From: Breviolum minutum Mf 1.05b.01
Lineage: Eukaryota > Sar > Dinophyceae > Suessiales > Symbiodiniaceae
Direction: 5' to 3'
Assembly (NCBI GenBank): GCA_000507305.1
Contig: DF239045.1
Location: 1 to 64,000, forward strand
DNA: 64,000 nucleotides
Positions 29,469-40,680 of this stretch are shown here, in pieces. Position 1 is the first letter of the stretch; each line of letters begins with the position of its first letter. The notes beneath the pieces were generated by a model. That model ran no database searches and was not told the DNA's origin. It saw only the letters and a program-made list of their open reading frames with translations. The position numbers and the translations under genes were made by a program.

Positions 29469-29576
29469 TACCCTCCCGAAGTTTAACATAGAACCTGAAA
29501 AGGATGTTTTTCCTTTCGGAATTTCCTTTTTCCAGGGGTTGATTTTCAGGTTCCATGTTCAAATTTCAGGGATGTA
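29469..29576. repeat. MITE-like palindrome, family C'
   Basis: TACCCTCCCGAAGTTTAACA pairs with TGTTCAAATTTCAGGGATGTA; inner arms GAACCTGAAAA and TTTTCAGGTTC. Confidence 0.85.
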
Positions 29577-29760
29577 CTGTGAAAACAAGTGTTTTTTACC
29601 GAAAGGAGAAGAAGTCAACACTATAGTATCTATTTAGTAACAGCTCTATGTAGATACTAGCCATGATAACTATATACTAACAACCATGGGCCTCCAAGTA
29701 ACGAATGGGACACCTCCCTTTTTTTTTTCAAAAAAAAAACACACTCCCTTGACAATCCAG

Positions 29761-29828
29761 GAGTCGGATGAACAGTTGATGAATTTTGGCTTGCGAGATC
29801 AACTGGAGGCTTTACGTTGGATCCAAGA
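29761..29828 (+). CDS. Type-B carboxylesterase, exon f (GLxDQxxALRWVQ segment)
   Basis: Follows CTTGACAATCCAG and reads ESDEQLMNFGLRDQLEALRW then IQ plus two bases. In the family this is N-x-G-L-x-D-Q-x-x-A-L-x-W-V-Q-E-N-I, the helix leading to the nucleophile elbow. To join exon g as Q-E-N-I, the intron must start GATGCT (a GA donor) at 29829 and end CTCGAG at 30594. The result is exactly canonical in length. Confidence 0.85.
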
Positions 29829-30101
29829 GATGCTTGGATTTGGAAGGTTGGACAAACATGGAAGGCTTTTTCCGGAAAAAACTGAATCTACATTGGGTTG
29901 ATTGTGACTGAGGATTTACTAGGAATTTGTGGTTCCTTTTTTCAGGGATGAAAAATGTTGATGGACATGTATTACATCTCCGCATTTTTCGGGGATTTCA
30001 TCCCCGGTCTCGTGTTGGACTAGCGAGGTCACCCGCCGAATGGAGTAGTTTTTCATGGACTACGTACCCCCCCCCCAGAAATAGTCGGCCGAAAATGAAT
30101 A

Positions 30102-30175
30102 GGGCTTATGAAAACCCATTGGTTTCCCGTAAGAAGGCTGGCAAGAAAAAGCCCACTGGTTTCCCTTACGGGGGG
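30102..30175. repeat. Family M element
   Basis: GGGCTTATGAAAACCCATTGG and TTTCCCGTAAGAAGGCTGGC recur in reverse orientation near 2890-2955 and 43170-43255. Confidence 0.6.
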
Positions 30176-30484
30176 GTTCCCCACAGGGGGGAGGGTCGAC
30201 CGGTAGATCCAGAAGAAGAAATGAACATGTTTACCTTAGATGTCAGGTCCAACAAAAATGGTGTTTAGGTATTTTTTGTGCCATGGTCTAAACTTCCTTA
30301 ATATTGGGGATGGTCATCCCACCTTTAGTGACGGAAATCCCTACAATGGGTGTATTCCAACCTCTTATATGGAAAGAATGGGAGTTTAGACCCGACCGCA
30401 CATATCCCAGAAGCGCTTCGAGAATGTTTACCAACACTTCCCGGAAAGTTCATTTTTTGGCCATTTTTCACCTGACTCATGTAG

Positions 30485-30709
<225 letters not shown>

Positions 30710-31117
30710 TGAAAAAAACCTCCCGTTGGGTTTGGAACGGAAGATATTTGAAGGATTTTTCAAATGGTAGATCAGGCATAAGAAATGGAAGATTTTCGAA
30801 ACGTTTCCACCAACAAAAAAACAAGATGCTAAAAGAAAACTATAGTATTTTCCTTTCTTAATTTTGAAAAAATTGTGCGATTTTTCAGGGACATTTTGAC
30901 ATTCATTGGTTTTCGGGAAACACACGCTGGGATCAACGAGGGTGACACCGGAAGGGGTCGCAAAAAATGGGATGGAAGGGATCGATGAACGGAGGCGAGG
31001 TTTTCCCTCAAAAATCCCTAAGGCCCTAAGAAGCCCAAAAATCACTGGTGTCACTGGTGGAAACTGGAGATCCAAAAGAACCCAAAGGAACCCTGCGAAG
31101 TCAAGCAGGGTCAAACC

Positions 31118-31217
31118 CTAGGTGGTGGCAACTCAAACATTTTTTATTTTCATCCCTACCTTGGGAAATGATTCAGTTTGACTAATATTTTTCAAATGGG
31201 TTGAAACCACCAACTAG
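31118..31217. repeat. MITE-like palindrome, family A
   Basis: CTAGGTGGTGGCAACTCAAA on the left, GGGTTGAAACCACCAACTAG on the right. Confidence 0.9.
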
Positions 31218-31390
31218 AACCCTTCTTTCTTTCCGGAGGGTCCAATGATTCTTAGGCAGATTCGGTCGAGTTTTTCGGGGGAAGCGAAAGGAGAAAGGAC
31301 GATTTTCTTCCATTTTTTTTTATGGGGGAGGAAAGTCATGACATGTTTCACCAACACTTTTTTTTAAAAGTTGGTCATCCAAATTTCCTG

Positions 31391-31490
31391 TCCCTAGACA
31401 TCCAGGGCGCCACCTCTTGAGGTTCGGTATTTGGGCACCCTTTTCAACATACCTCAAACACCAAACCTCAGGGTGTTTGGATGTCTAGGA
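31391..31490. repeat. Palindromic element (TAGACATCCA arms)
   Basis: CCCTAGACATCCAGGGCGCC at the left and GGTGTTTGGATGTCTAGGAG at the right, with a second inner pair GAGGTTCGGTATTTGGG / ACCAAACCTC. A partial copy (TCCTAGACATCCAAATAG) is at 41453. Confidence 0.65.
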
Positions 31491-31979
31491 GGTGTGTTTT
31501 TTTTTGGGAGTGGCAGGGTATTTCCATGCGAGAAAACCGAAGAAACCAACGTTTTTGTGTTTGTGTTTTTGAGAAACAAGCCGAGGTGGCTCGTCAATTC
31601 TTCTCCAGCGTGATTTTGGATTCAACGACACTTGGATGAGAGATGGAATTTCTTTTTGAAAAACACACGTTTTCACAACATGAAGGCCAGGGGTCCCGGG
31701 TATCATGAGTCCTAAGTTTGGTCGGGGCATGGTGGGTTTGTATATTTTGAATGAATAGTCAAACATCATTTTTTGACCTGGAACAAGGACTGACAATTTT
31801 GATTAGAAATGCCCCTGTTTTGAATGCTGGTGAAACACAAATATTCAGTACCTTCACAGGTTCCCAGCATCCAAGAGAAGTGACTCTGACCATTCCGGTA
31901 AACGAAGATGGCAAGATTTGTTCGCCAGGAATGCGGTCGATTTCTTCCCCAGAAAACTAACAAAAGAACCTGAACATGG

Positions 31980-32070
31980 ACCCCGTCACCAGTTATAAAT
32001 GGGTCGGGTGTGGCCCCCTCCCAGTAACTGTGGCAAATGAAGGTTTATAAGTGGTGGTGACTGGTAATGG
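31980..32070. repeat. Family H-like palindrome
   Basis: GTCACCAGTTATAAATGGGT on the left and TTTATAAGTGGTGGTGACTGG on the right. Confidence 0.6.
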
Positions 32071-32269
32071 ACAATGGCCATGTTAAAGGACAAAATTGTG
32101 CACTTTGAAATCTTCAGTAGTTTATCTTATCATTTACTATCTATCTAGAAGGTTTTGGTACATTTTGGGTGCAGGATTTCTTCCATCAACGACGTAGATT
32201 AGGATGGGGAGAATGAATTTGTGAGTTGGGTGGATCATCTCAGAAGAGCACCGAAAAAAAGACCTCTTA

Positions 32270-32390
32270 CTTTTCATGATACTGGTTGGTTTAGGGATCC
32301 TTATAATGGCTTCATATAATCCCCACATACCTGGGTAGTATAATCTCCTTTTTTTCCACCCAACCAACTGTTTTTTTATTGCTCAGATGT
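32270..32390 (-). repeat. Dispersed repeat, family I, reverse orientation
   Basis: GGGATCCTTATAATGGCTTC, ATAATCCCCACATACCTGGG and TTTTTTTATTGCTCAG are family I blocks read on the other strand. Confidence 0.6.
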
Positions 32391-32532
32391 TTCTGTGGGG
32401 TTTTATACCCTGATCTTTCAATTTGCTTTGTATTTGGAACCAGGATGGTTGCCTGAAAAAACTGGCATACCTGGGATTTTGCTTCCAGAAGAAAAGGGAA
32501 TTGGAATATGAGAGTATAGAAAAGGAAGATTC

Positions 32533-32659
32533 TCCCTGGAAGTCAACCACCATTTTGAAAATGGTGGTTCCTTTTGGAGGATGATCCCCCCTACTAAAAT
32601 ATTTTGGTGGTTGGGGTTTCCACCAACCGGACTGAATAATGGTGGTTGGACTTCCAGGG
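32533..32659. repeat. Palindromic element (CCTGGAAGTCCAACCACC arms)
   Basis: TCCCTGGAAGTCAACCACCATT on the left against AATGGTGGTTGGACTTCCAGGG on the right, one mismatch or indel. A further short copy of the arm text is at about 62694. Confidence 0.65.
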
Positions 32660-33537
32660 TTCTGGTGCTAACAGCTGAAGAAACTCCCTCGTTTTCCCAG
32701 AAGGGCATCCTGTAAATTGCGGAAATTGCGGTGACCTACCTATAACTTCGCCATGAAAGCTCCAGCATTCATGGTGGGTTAAATGTACCAGTTTGATGGA
32801 TGCTATTGAAAAAAAAATTGGTTGTGTCTGCCTAGACTTTCCCGTCCCGGTTTTTGTCGACAGGAATTGCGATGGCTTCTTCATTTGGCAACCACACAGT
32901 TTTGCCCAGGAGAGTGATTGTTTTTGTTGACTCCTTTGGGATTCGTTTTTTTTTGGGTGGAAAAAAGCAGCTGGTCCGGGGCTTGACTCAAGGTGATGGG
33001 TTTTATCCAGCTGGTTTGTGATGCATAAATATCGATTCATGAAACAGACCCTGTACTAGGATGTATTTGCTATAGAAAATGGGAGATATCCAGCAACCAC
33101 CTTGTTTGTGAACTGGATTGTATCATTGCTTTAGGTGCCTTACTCTATATTTCCTGACATTGTCAACCGATCCAATGTTCCCCCCTGAACAGAAAGATTT
33201 GTTCATAGGGAGCAGCTGGCAGTGAATATCCTCTGAATCCAACAAATACCAGCCGAAATACACACTGAAGCTGGAGAATCATCCCAAGAAAAAAACGATT
33301 CATCAAACTCGCATTACCCGTGCCTCCAAAAATTACTGCCCAAGAAAAGAATCCGCAATCTGAAACATGTAGTGTGAAAAAGCATCTGAAACACGTGGTC
33401 GTCGTTTTTACAAAAACATCTGAGCCCCATGCACTTCCAGGCGGCTTGGAACAAAAAAACAGCCCATCGCAACATTCCGTATGAGCTTTCCGATTCAATC
33501 AGTTTCGCAAAAAATGACTGGTGGTAATATACAGATA

Positions 33538-33635
33538 CTAGGTGGTGGTTTCAAATATTTTTCATTTTCACCCCTATTTGGGGAAGATTTCCAATTTGAC
33601 TAATATTTTTCAAAGGGGTTGAAACCACCAACTAG
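33538..33635. repeat. MITE-like palindrome, family A (intact)
   Basis: CTAGGTGGTGGTTTCAAATA on the left and GGGTTGAAACCACCAACTAG on the right; nearly identical to the copies at 38419 and 45719. Confidence 0.93.
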
Positions 33636-33705
33636 GATATCGTTTGGTCGAAGATTGAACGCGGGAAAAAAATCTACAGTAATGATTCGTGCTGTTTGAT
33701 GTGCA

Positions 33706-33933
33706 ATGGCGCATGATGTGACCATCTCTTTTTTACAAGAAGTCGGGACTTCGACTCTATATTCGCTATTCCGAAGATGTGACGATCTTTTTTTCAAAAT
33801 GATTCCAAACGCATCAATGGATGGATCTTTTTTGTCTATCCCTCCAGGAAACGATCGATCACAGATTTTACTGGAAGTTCGGAAAAGGAACATCAACTCA
33901 ACAGTGCCTTCTTTAAAGGTAGAGGATATGTGA
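33706..33933 (+). CDS. Open stretch of uncertain coding status
   Basis: Frame with ISFLQEVGTSTLYSLFRRCD and MIPNASMDGSFLSIPPGND. The second part vaguely recalls the esterase P-V-V-D-G-x-F-L-P-x-x-P motif that follows the catalytic serine in the family. But the length and flanks do not align and the opposite strand is also open. Listed only because it is in the right place and order for a missing esterase exon. Confidence 0.12.
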   Translation: MAHDVTISFLQEVGTSTLYSLFRRCDDLFFKMIPNASMDGSFLSIPPGNDRSQILLEVRKRNINSTVPSLKVEDM

Positions 33934-34939
33934 GGAATTTCCCTGGAGGAAAAATTCATTTCAAGGGTGTTTTCTAAGTCTAAGATGCGTTTCCCTCGCC
34001 CTAAAAAAAAACCCAGAGAGTTCAACTTGGAGATGTCTCCGTGGACCGTCATTTTGGAGCTTGGATTTTGTTTTCTTCTTGGTGACTTTTTTCGTTGTAC
34101 CTCTGGTAAATTACCATGAAACCACCGGATTTTGTTTTTTTTTGGGTGACCTTTTTTAACTGTGTAATCATGGTAAAGCACCATTTTTACATCACCATTT
34201 GGGGCGGTTAAGAATTCTTGAGCACTTTTTTTCCCCGGAAACCCAAACTTCAATAAAGCAAATCCAAGGGGAAGTTGGGGTGGGGTCCAATGCTTGGAAA
34301 AAGGGTATGTTTTTCACCATTTTTTCACCACAAGATGCGTCGGAGATTTCTTGGAGTCGAGTCAGTTCACTTCATCGAATTTCAAAAAAAAACACCTCCA
34401 GCTTGACCCAAAAATCGCTTGGCTGTTTGGCATGTTTTTTTCTGGGGGATGAAGTGCTGCATACTACTCAGTTACACCTAGGGATTAACTTGTATATGAT
34501 AGTCAACTAAATTACAAGGATGAACCGGAACCTGAAGCCATCAGGACCCGTGACTCTTGGAAGGTCATAACGAAAAAAACCTGAAGCCATTCAGCCGTTG
34601 TGGTGTTGCAACAAAATTTCCTCATGATTTTCGAATCTGGCAGTGAATATCATATCCTCTGAATTTTTGCAGAGCCCCCATCTTTTTTGGCAAAATTCTT
34701 CTGGCCCCTGACTCTTGGTGTTGCTCTTCCCTGGAACTAGTGGTTTATGCAAGGGTTTTTGGTTGCCCATGTCTGGTGTTCAAGGTTATCTAGGGGGACG
34801 TTAAACGGCTTGAAGCCAGGACTGGGGCATTCGTTACATCCGAGGGGTGATGGGTCGTATTCGTGGCTGTGGCACTTTGCCTGAAAAGCAGTTGAAGGTC
34901 TATAAGGCACCGCACCGAAAGTGTCCTTGGGAAGGGAGC

Positions 34940-35082
34940 TACTGTTGATGGTTCAGAAATCCCATGCCCAACCCACCGTTTGGATGTATTAAAATTCCCT
35001 GTAAAACAATGAAAAAATTCAACTACCAACCTACCAACCTCAACTGGTGAGTTTGCCAGATTTCTTGAACCATCAACAGTAT
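34940..35082. repeat. MITE-like palindrome, family K
   Basis: TACTGTTGATGGTTCAGAAATC pairs with GATTTCTTGAACCATCAACAGTA. The interior is AC-rich and longer than in other copies. Confidence 0.85.
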
Positions 35083-35498
35083 TACTGGATCTGGGGGGTG
35101 GGTATCTAAATTCCTTCAATTTTTTTGGGAGTTATTTATTTGGCGCGACTTACCAAAAACCCAGGTTTCCATCACATCTTCAAACGCATCGCACCTTTGA
35201 TGAAAGAAAATGATGAAAAAATAGGTTCCCCGTGGGATTTGGTCGATGACGGTCAGGTGACGTTGATGTTTACCCTGGGAGTCCAAGACCAAACAAAGAA
35301 TGGTCTTTAGGGTGATCCATGTAAAGGATTCCCTACTACCAATGGGCAAGGTTTGGTCTTTGGACTTCCTGGGATTTATGGTTTCTATTCTAAAATATAC
35401 CAGTCCCATTGATTGTATAGGTAAAGGAATCTGCCACCCCAACAAAAAAATTCTTAAGTCAGGTTTGGAAATTTCCAAATCATTTGCCTAGACCGACC

Positions 35499-35621
35499 AA
35501 CTGCTCATGGTTCAGAAATCCGGCGAACCAGTTGATATGGTTTTTATATCCCATGATTTGCAGGGTTTCATACATTTTTGGGGTGGTTGGCCTTGGGGAC
35601 TCTTTCCATCAACAGTATGAT
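35499..35621. repeat. MITE-like palindrome, family K
   Basis: CTGCTCATGGTTCAGAAATCC on the left and CTTTCCATCAACAGTATG on the right; GTTGATATGGTTTTTATATC inside. Confidence 0.75.
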
Positions 35622-35789
35622 TCCATGTAGCCTAAGATCCTTGAAAATTCAAGCAAGACCTACGGGAGCCAGGAATTCATTATTTCTCAGGAGCATTTTG
35701 AGAATCATTGTCGACTTCCGAACTTTTGGATCAACATCGGCGGGATTTTCCCAAAGTTGTTTTTTTAATATACACCGTAGTGAATTAGT

Positions 35790-35912
35790 GAAAGTAGATG
35801 GCGCATCGCCATCCGCCAAAATGGGTGGCGATTTGTTTTCGGGGCCCTGATAAACCAAGACATACATGGGAGTGGCTGGGGGCTAGCAATCGATTCTCGA
35901 TCTACCTTCCAG
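35790..35912. repeat. MITE-like palindrome, family J
   Basis: GTGAAAGTAGATGGCGCATC on the left, GATCTACCTTCCAGG on the right, with TGATAAACCAAGACATACATG inside. Confidence 0.75.
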
Positions 35913-36014
35913 GTTTTCGAACGAATTTTTCAGTGAGTTTTGCCCAGCAAAGAACAGCAAAGCAGTCTCTCAAAAAATTGGGGTGCCAGGTGATTCTTTC
36001 GCGGTGACCTAACT

Positions 36015-36118
36015 TTATCCCCGATCGTTGGAGGTCACCTTTCCAACCTTTGAAGGGGTCACGTTTTCATTCACCATCCCAAAAAGGTCACCAGCAGAAT
36101 TGCCAGGAAGGTGTTTTT
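36015..36118 (-). repeat. Dispersed repeat, family N (reverse)
   Basis: Reverse strand reads CTGGCAATTCTGCTGGTGACC, TTTTTGGGATGGTGAATG and GTGACCTCCAACGATC, matching the copies at 5459, 50891 and 60222. Confidence 0.65.
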
Positions 36119-36190
36119 TTTTTTGGTTTCTTTGGAAAATTTTGGTTTGGAGGATGATGAAATAATAAAAACCATTACAAGGTGGGGGGG

Positions 36191-36348
36191 TTTCGTGGAG
36201 GATGGGCTCCCATGACGAACGCAAGTGCTTAATAACCATGGTGATTGTAAGTCCCCTAAGTAGGGTTGTGGGACCCTTTCCAACTGGCCTTTCCATGGCT
36301 TATAAATGGGGGTTACTAGCCACTCCCTAACTGGGATGATCCTCCATG
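36191..36348. repeat. MITE-like palindrome, family B
   Basis: Left arm GTGGAGGATGGGCTCCCATG, right arm AACTGGGATGATCCTCCATG; GGTGATTGTAAGTCCCCTAA inside. Confidence 0.85.
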
Positions 36349-36622
36349 TTGGGGGTTGGGGAAGACCAGATCATGTTACTATGTTTCCTTTCTGTGGAAA
36401 GGGGGGTGATTTCAAAGCACCAGAAATTGCAACAAGGGTTTTCAGGTGCAAGTTTTTTTTTGTTTTGGATTTTTTCAGTTCTAGTGTAAATTTTTGGCTG
36501 ACCCAGACATAGTTTTGCAGAAAGTTGGTGAAACTATCATCAGCTGATCGATCGGATATAAGGCCTGGAGATTTTTTTGAGAGTCGCCGGCTGCCTTGAA
36601 CCTCTACTAGTTACAAATGCAG

Positions 36623-36700
36623 TTGGCCCCTATAAATGACCTGAAATAAATGGTTTTGCCTGGGGTAATTTCACCCTACTTATAGGGGCAGACCCCCATG
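36623..36700. repeat. Family H element (short)
   Basis: GTTGGCCCCTATAAATGACC on the left, CTTATAGGGGCAGACC on the right. Confidence 0.65.
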
Positions 36701-36714
36701 TCACTCCATTTCTA

Positions 36715-36843
36715 ACGGCACAGCAGGAAAGTCAGAATGGTTGCAGTCCAAGCGACACTGCCTCCTTGGAAAGCTTGTTTGACCGGCACCTCGATATGAA
36801 GCGCAGCAAGATAGTTCATTCACCGTTTTGGGAGGACTGGCAA
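36715..36843 (+). CDS. Exon candidate between two repeats
   Basis: A repeat-free 125 bp gap between family H and family K copies is open and reads AQQESQNGCSPSDTASLESL then FDRHLDMKRSKIVHSPFWED. The composition is protein-like. The C-S-P-S-D-T-A-S-L-E-S-L piece faintly resembles the esterase region G-C-x-x-x-D-x-x-x-L-x-x-C-L-R after the catalytic serine, but not enough to assign it. Confidence 0.28.
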
Positions 36844-36926
36844 TACTGTTGACGGTTCAGAAATCCCATTCCCAACCACCGTTTGGATGTAAAATTGCCT
36901 GCAGGATTTCTTCCATCAACAGCATG
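36844..36926. repeat. MITE-like palindrome, family K (short)
   Basis: ATACTGTTGACGGTTCAGAA on the left, GGATTTCTTCCATCAACAGC on the right. Confidence 0.8.
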
Positions 36927-37019
36927 TTTACCTACATTTATATTATGATTATATGATTATATGGTTGATCTTTATGTTAAATGTAGGCAAATTTACCTTA
37001 TTGAATGTATTACTTAGAT

Positions 37020-37100
37020 CTACACCCCCACTAAGAGCCACAAATGAAGGTTCAGGTTGGGATTCCCAAAACCTACCAAATGTAATGTGACCCTCCTTGG
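37020..37100 (-). repeat. Dispersed repeat, family P (reverse)
   Basis: The reverse strand reads TTTTGGGAATCCCAACCTGA and ACCTTCATTTGTGGC, then GGGGGTGTAGATC. A direct counterpart is at about 58975-59040. Conserved at nucleotide level only. Confidence 0.5.
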
Positions 37101-37182
37101 GTGGTTGGCCTGGGTGGAGTACAAATAACATGTGGAGACTACAATGACGTGTGAAGTATCACACACACACAAATCATACCAC

Positions 37183-37273
37183 TTGGTGGTGGTTTCAAAT
37201 ATTTTTTTTTTGATTTGGGGAAATGATCCAATTTTGACTAATATTGTTCAGATGGGTTGAAACTGCCAACTAG
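37183..37273. repeat. MITE-like palindrome, family A (shortened)
   Basis: TTGGTGGTGGTTTCAAATA on the left and GGGTTGAAACTGCCAACTAG on the right. Confidence 0.85.
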
Positions 37274-37708
37274 ATACCATGTTGCTGAAGTTTGTTGGTT
37301 TTTGTGTTTCCTGCCAGGGCGACCTTGCAGGGGTGGTGAAATGATTTTTTTATTTTGGTTTTGTAAAAAAAGCATCAAGGGTTGGTAGAATATAAAAAAT
37401 CATTCATCCACATATATAAATTGACATACTATTCAGTAGTGAATATCTAGCAGCTTCCCTCACGAAAAAAAACCCTCAAGTGACACAATCCACACCTGAA
37501 AACCCTCCATCGAAGGAACTGAGAGGTTCCAAAAACGAATCCAGAAAATGGCAATGAACTTCAAACAGGGACCCCGGGATCATGAAATGCCCGCCATTTT
37601 TTTTGGGGATCAAATTTGATGCTAAAATGTATGGTAGTTTTGAATGAATTGTCCCCTTGATTGTGTTTTTGTGCATGACGTTCGGGTTGGTGTCATATTG
37701 TATGACCC

Positions 37709-37815
37709 TTACCAGTTGTAAGTAGGGGCCCGTAACTCCACTGATAGGGATTGCAAAACAAGCAGTTAGCCATGTATTTCAGGCCATTTACAGGGTCACT
37801 ATAACTCCATTTAGA
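37709..37815. repeat. Family H element (diverged)
   Basis: GTAAGTAGGGGCCCGTAACTCC, TTTCAGGCCATTTACAGG and TATAACTCCATTTAGAATG are family H blocks. Confidence 0.55.
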
Positions 37816-37868
37816 ATGATCGTCCCGGGGTACATCTTGTCAACCGCCCAAGGTGCTTCGATCTCTTT

Positions 37869-38384
37869 TTGGGGTTGGACGTTGACACCAACGCAGTGAA
37901 CATGAGCTATTTTGCGTGGGAGCCTGGTGGAGGAGTGCAAGGTTTGTTTGCATTGCTTCTGGAATGGCTGGGTTTTGGAAGGAAAAACATATGGAAAAAA
38001 TTAACACTTTTGCTGTTGAAAACTCCTTGTAAAAAGGGAATCCTCCCTGAAAACGCCAATCTACCGTTGGCTGAAGTGCGTAATTATCCTTCAAGTGGCA
38101 GTTTGTGGGAGGAGGAGATCATCATGAACATTTCAGTAGACCCCTCCCTGAAACTCTCAGCACAAGCACCTGGCAAGATTGACATCCCCAAAGAGATTTT
38201 CCAACCCCTGAACTTTGAAGAATGGAGTGCATGCACTTTTGTAAAGCTAACAGAATCAGCTTCTGAAAATAAGCTGAAATTGCACCTAAAAAAGGAAGCC
38301 GCATCGGAATCCTCTCCCTTTGCCACCATTTTTGAGGGGTATTCCCTCGCAGGAATTGTTTTAGGGAACGGTTTCACCCTCTAA
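37869..38384 (+). CDS. Longest ATG-type open frame of the window's middle; probably not one exon
   Basis: 171 codons are open, but the sequence is composite. The first 26 codons (LDVDTNAVNMSYFAWEPGGG) look protein-like and end at a GTTTGT donor near 37942. The middle contains a degraded family C palindrome (CCCTCCCTGAAACTCTCAGC). I therefore regard only the first about 75 nt as a possible exon, and the rest as chance openness over a repeat. Confidence 0.2.
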   Translation: MGLDVDTNAVNMSYFAWEPGGGVQGLFALLLEWLGFGRKNIWKKLTLLLLKTPCKKGILPENANLPLAEVRNYPSSGSLWEEEIIMNISVDPSLKLSAQAPGKIDIPKEIFQPLNFEEWSACTFVKLTESASENKLKLHLKKEAASESSPFATIFEGYSLAGIVLGNGFTL

Positions 38385-38418
38385 AAAACTAAGGGACCTG
38401 GAGGGTCCCCAAAGATGA

Positions 38419-38516
38419 CTAGGTGGTGGTTTCAAAGATTTTTCATTTTCACCCCTATTTGGGGAAGATTCCCATTTTGACTAATATTTTTCAAAGGGGT
38501 TGAAACCACCAACCAG
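38419..38516. repeat. MITE-like palindrome, family A (intact)
   Basis: CTAGGTGGTGGTTTCAAAGA on the left, GGGTTGAAACCACCAACCAG on the right. Confidence 0.93.
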
Positions 38517-39033
38517 ATGACGATGGGACTTTTGAAAGGGGATGATAACAATAACATCATCTCTTCAAGCAACTCGGGGGGAGTTTTTTTCTAATGTCCT
38601 CTTAGGCAAGACTAAGAGCCAAAAACCATCTGAAAAATTAGACCGTTTGCCTACAACATTTGGAAATTCGGAAAGTCTTCCTTCCGTGGGCGACTTTATC
38701 GCTGTCATACGCTTTTGGGGGAGTGGAATTTGTAGGGGATTTTTTGTTGTTCTTTGCCCTGAAAAGTATCAATTTTTGGGGAGGGAAGTATTCATTGGGA
38801 GAAATTTTTGCCCCGAAGAGAGGCTGGGTGGTGTTTTTTGATGCGTCAATTTGGAGCGATTTGGAGCGACTTACTCGGGTTTCCAGGCACATTTTGGGAT
38901 GGCCTTTTTGTTGTAGCTTCCAACTTGATATATATACCTGGAACGCAAACGACCTCTATTTTTGAAGGTCAACCCCCCAAAACAAGCAAGGCCTTTTCCA
39001 ATCAAAGCAAGGGTCATTTAGGTTCTAGGTATA

Positions 39034-39054
39034 TATATATATATATACACATAA
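39034..39054. repeat. (TA)n dinucleotide run
   Basis: Ten TA units. Similar short runs are at 47467, 51531 and 53298. Confidence 0.9.
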
Positions 39055-39149
39055 CTTTTGATATTTGGATGTCCAATTTGGAATTATCATAAAAATGCCT
39101 AAGATGATCATTGGCGGATATCTTGAACCCAGCCTGTGTTTTTGGTCAT

Positions 39150-39268
39150 TACACTCCCAAAAATCTAACAGTTGGCCACTACAAATACGTCGAGACCCAA
39201 AAAGAAAGGATCGTCTCCCAACCATCCATTTTTCAAGGGCAAACTTGCTGTTAGTTTCAGCAAGGGTA
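39150..39268. repeat. MITE-like palindrome, family C
   Basis: TACACTCCCAAAAATCTAACA on the left, GCTGTTAGTTTCAGCAAGGGTA on the right; GGATCGTCTCCCAACCATCC inside. Confidence 0.8.
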
Positions 39269-39955
39269 GCTGATGATAGCTGATGATAGAAAACAACTAT
39301 ATGCAAATTAGACTATATCAAGAATCTGGGTGATTTCTTTTTGGTCATTACGGGTCTTGATGGGGTGTTTTTCCATATACCAAAACCCGATCCTATCACC
39401 AGCTCCTCATAAAAACCCCAAGGCTGAAATGCTTCCACTCGAATGGGACGGAGGCACAACATCAGGGGGACGACACACCGCACCAGCCTTCCACCCACGG
39501 GTCTGGACAAACGATGTGATTTTCAAAACTAGTTAAGAGGTGGTTGAAAAAATGCGGGCATTTAGAATTTCTCGAAAATTCATCTTTCTCGAATTTGATA
39601 TCTTCCTAGATAGTAGCAATCTGTACGATGTCTGAGTGATATACTGATATGACTGATATGCTGTAGATCAATTTAAGGAATGTCTAGTTTTGTTTTTTGT
39701 GCTCAAATAGCTGTGTTTCTTTCCGTCATTTCCTTCCACAACAAAGCGACCTGGGGGGGTGGCAAGGGCATTTTTGTCGGAACCGTTGCCGAATTGGTAA
39801 AGAAACAAAGCCAAATCCAAGCAAATCAAACGAAAGAAGTTGGAAGATTTAAGATTGGGCTATGAATAAGGATATGACCCGGTACCCCCAAAAGCCACAG
39901 TTACCATTTGCATCATGCATTTTTGGTGTTCATCATTTTGTCAATGGAGTGAAAC

Positions 39956-40070
39956 CTGGTTCCCTTAATAGGTGGTAGGTGATATATAATCCCCCAATTA
40001 GCAGTATATACCACTTATATATTGCCTATTGGGTGATTATATATCACCTACCACCTATTAAGGGAACCAG
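39956..40070. repeat. Long perfect palindrome (36-bp arms)
   Basis: Positions 39956-39991 and 40035-40070 are perfect reverse complements (outer CTGGTTCCCTTAATAGGTGG, inner GATATATAATC). The 43 bp between are themselves nearly self-complementary. As a single strand it would fold into one hairpin of about 50 bp. It is the best-preserved inverted repeat in the window, so probably the youngest. Confidence 0.95.
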
Positions 40071-40533
40071 AAACAGCTGTTGATTTTGAAAAGGGTTTCG
40101 GTGTGTGTTTGACAGCACTTCCATCTCCAGTAAACAAATTCCCCAAAACTCTTATCTGACAAAGGTTTGCAAAATGGATGCACAGACAATAGATTTTTGT
40201 AACCACCCAAAGCATCCTAATAGAAGATTGGCTAGCGGCTAAAGATATCCTGCCAAGCCACTTAAACAATGGTACTTCATCCCATTATTGCAACCTTTCT
40301 TTAAATATATGTTTCAATCACTTCATTTTACCATCAGGCAGGAGCGCAGGTTTGAAAAGCCAGCAGGTTGTAATCTTTGGAATCCCGAAGTCAACCAAGG
40401 GCCTTCTCAAGAAAGAACTGCATCTTCCTAGTGGATCGGACGTTCATGTTCGGTGGTTTTGTTTCACTGTACAGGTTTGCTGGTGTTGTCACAACAGGAG
40501 GCAATGCCAAGCGTTGAGCAAGGTATCAAAGCA

Positions 40534-40680
40534 ATGAAAAAAACCCTGGTTGTTCAGGGTATATATATATATAGGATTACACTACCCAGTTATGTGGGGA
40601 TTACAATAAACTAAACCATTATAAGGATCCGTATTAAATAAGCACTATAATGGAAAGTAAGAGGGTTCTTTTAGTGCCTC
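40534..40680 (+). repeat. Dispersed repeat, family I
   Basis: GCAATGAAAAAAACCCTGGTTG, CCCAGTTATGTGGGGATTAC, CATTATAAGGATCCGTATTA and TATAATGGAAAGTAAGAGG in order, with a TA run inserted. Confidence 0.75.

Noticed and set aside
33600-34253. Longest minus-strand frame (217 codons)
   Set aside because: It starts in a family A repeat, has AT-driven Lys/Phe-rich composition and no splice-site or family support. I treat it as chance.
38084-38377. Minus-strand frame opposite the 171-codon frame
   Set aside because: Overlaps the same degraded palindrome and has no independent support.
37869-38384. Single 171-residue protein
   Set aside because: The middle third is a degraded family C palindrome (CCCTCCCTGAAACTCTC), so the long frame is composite; only the first 75 nt remain plausible.
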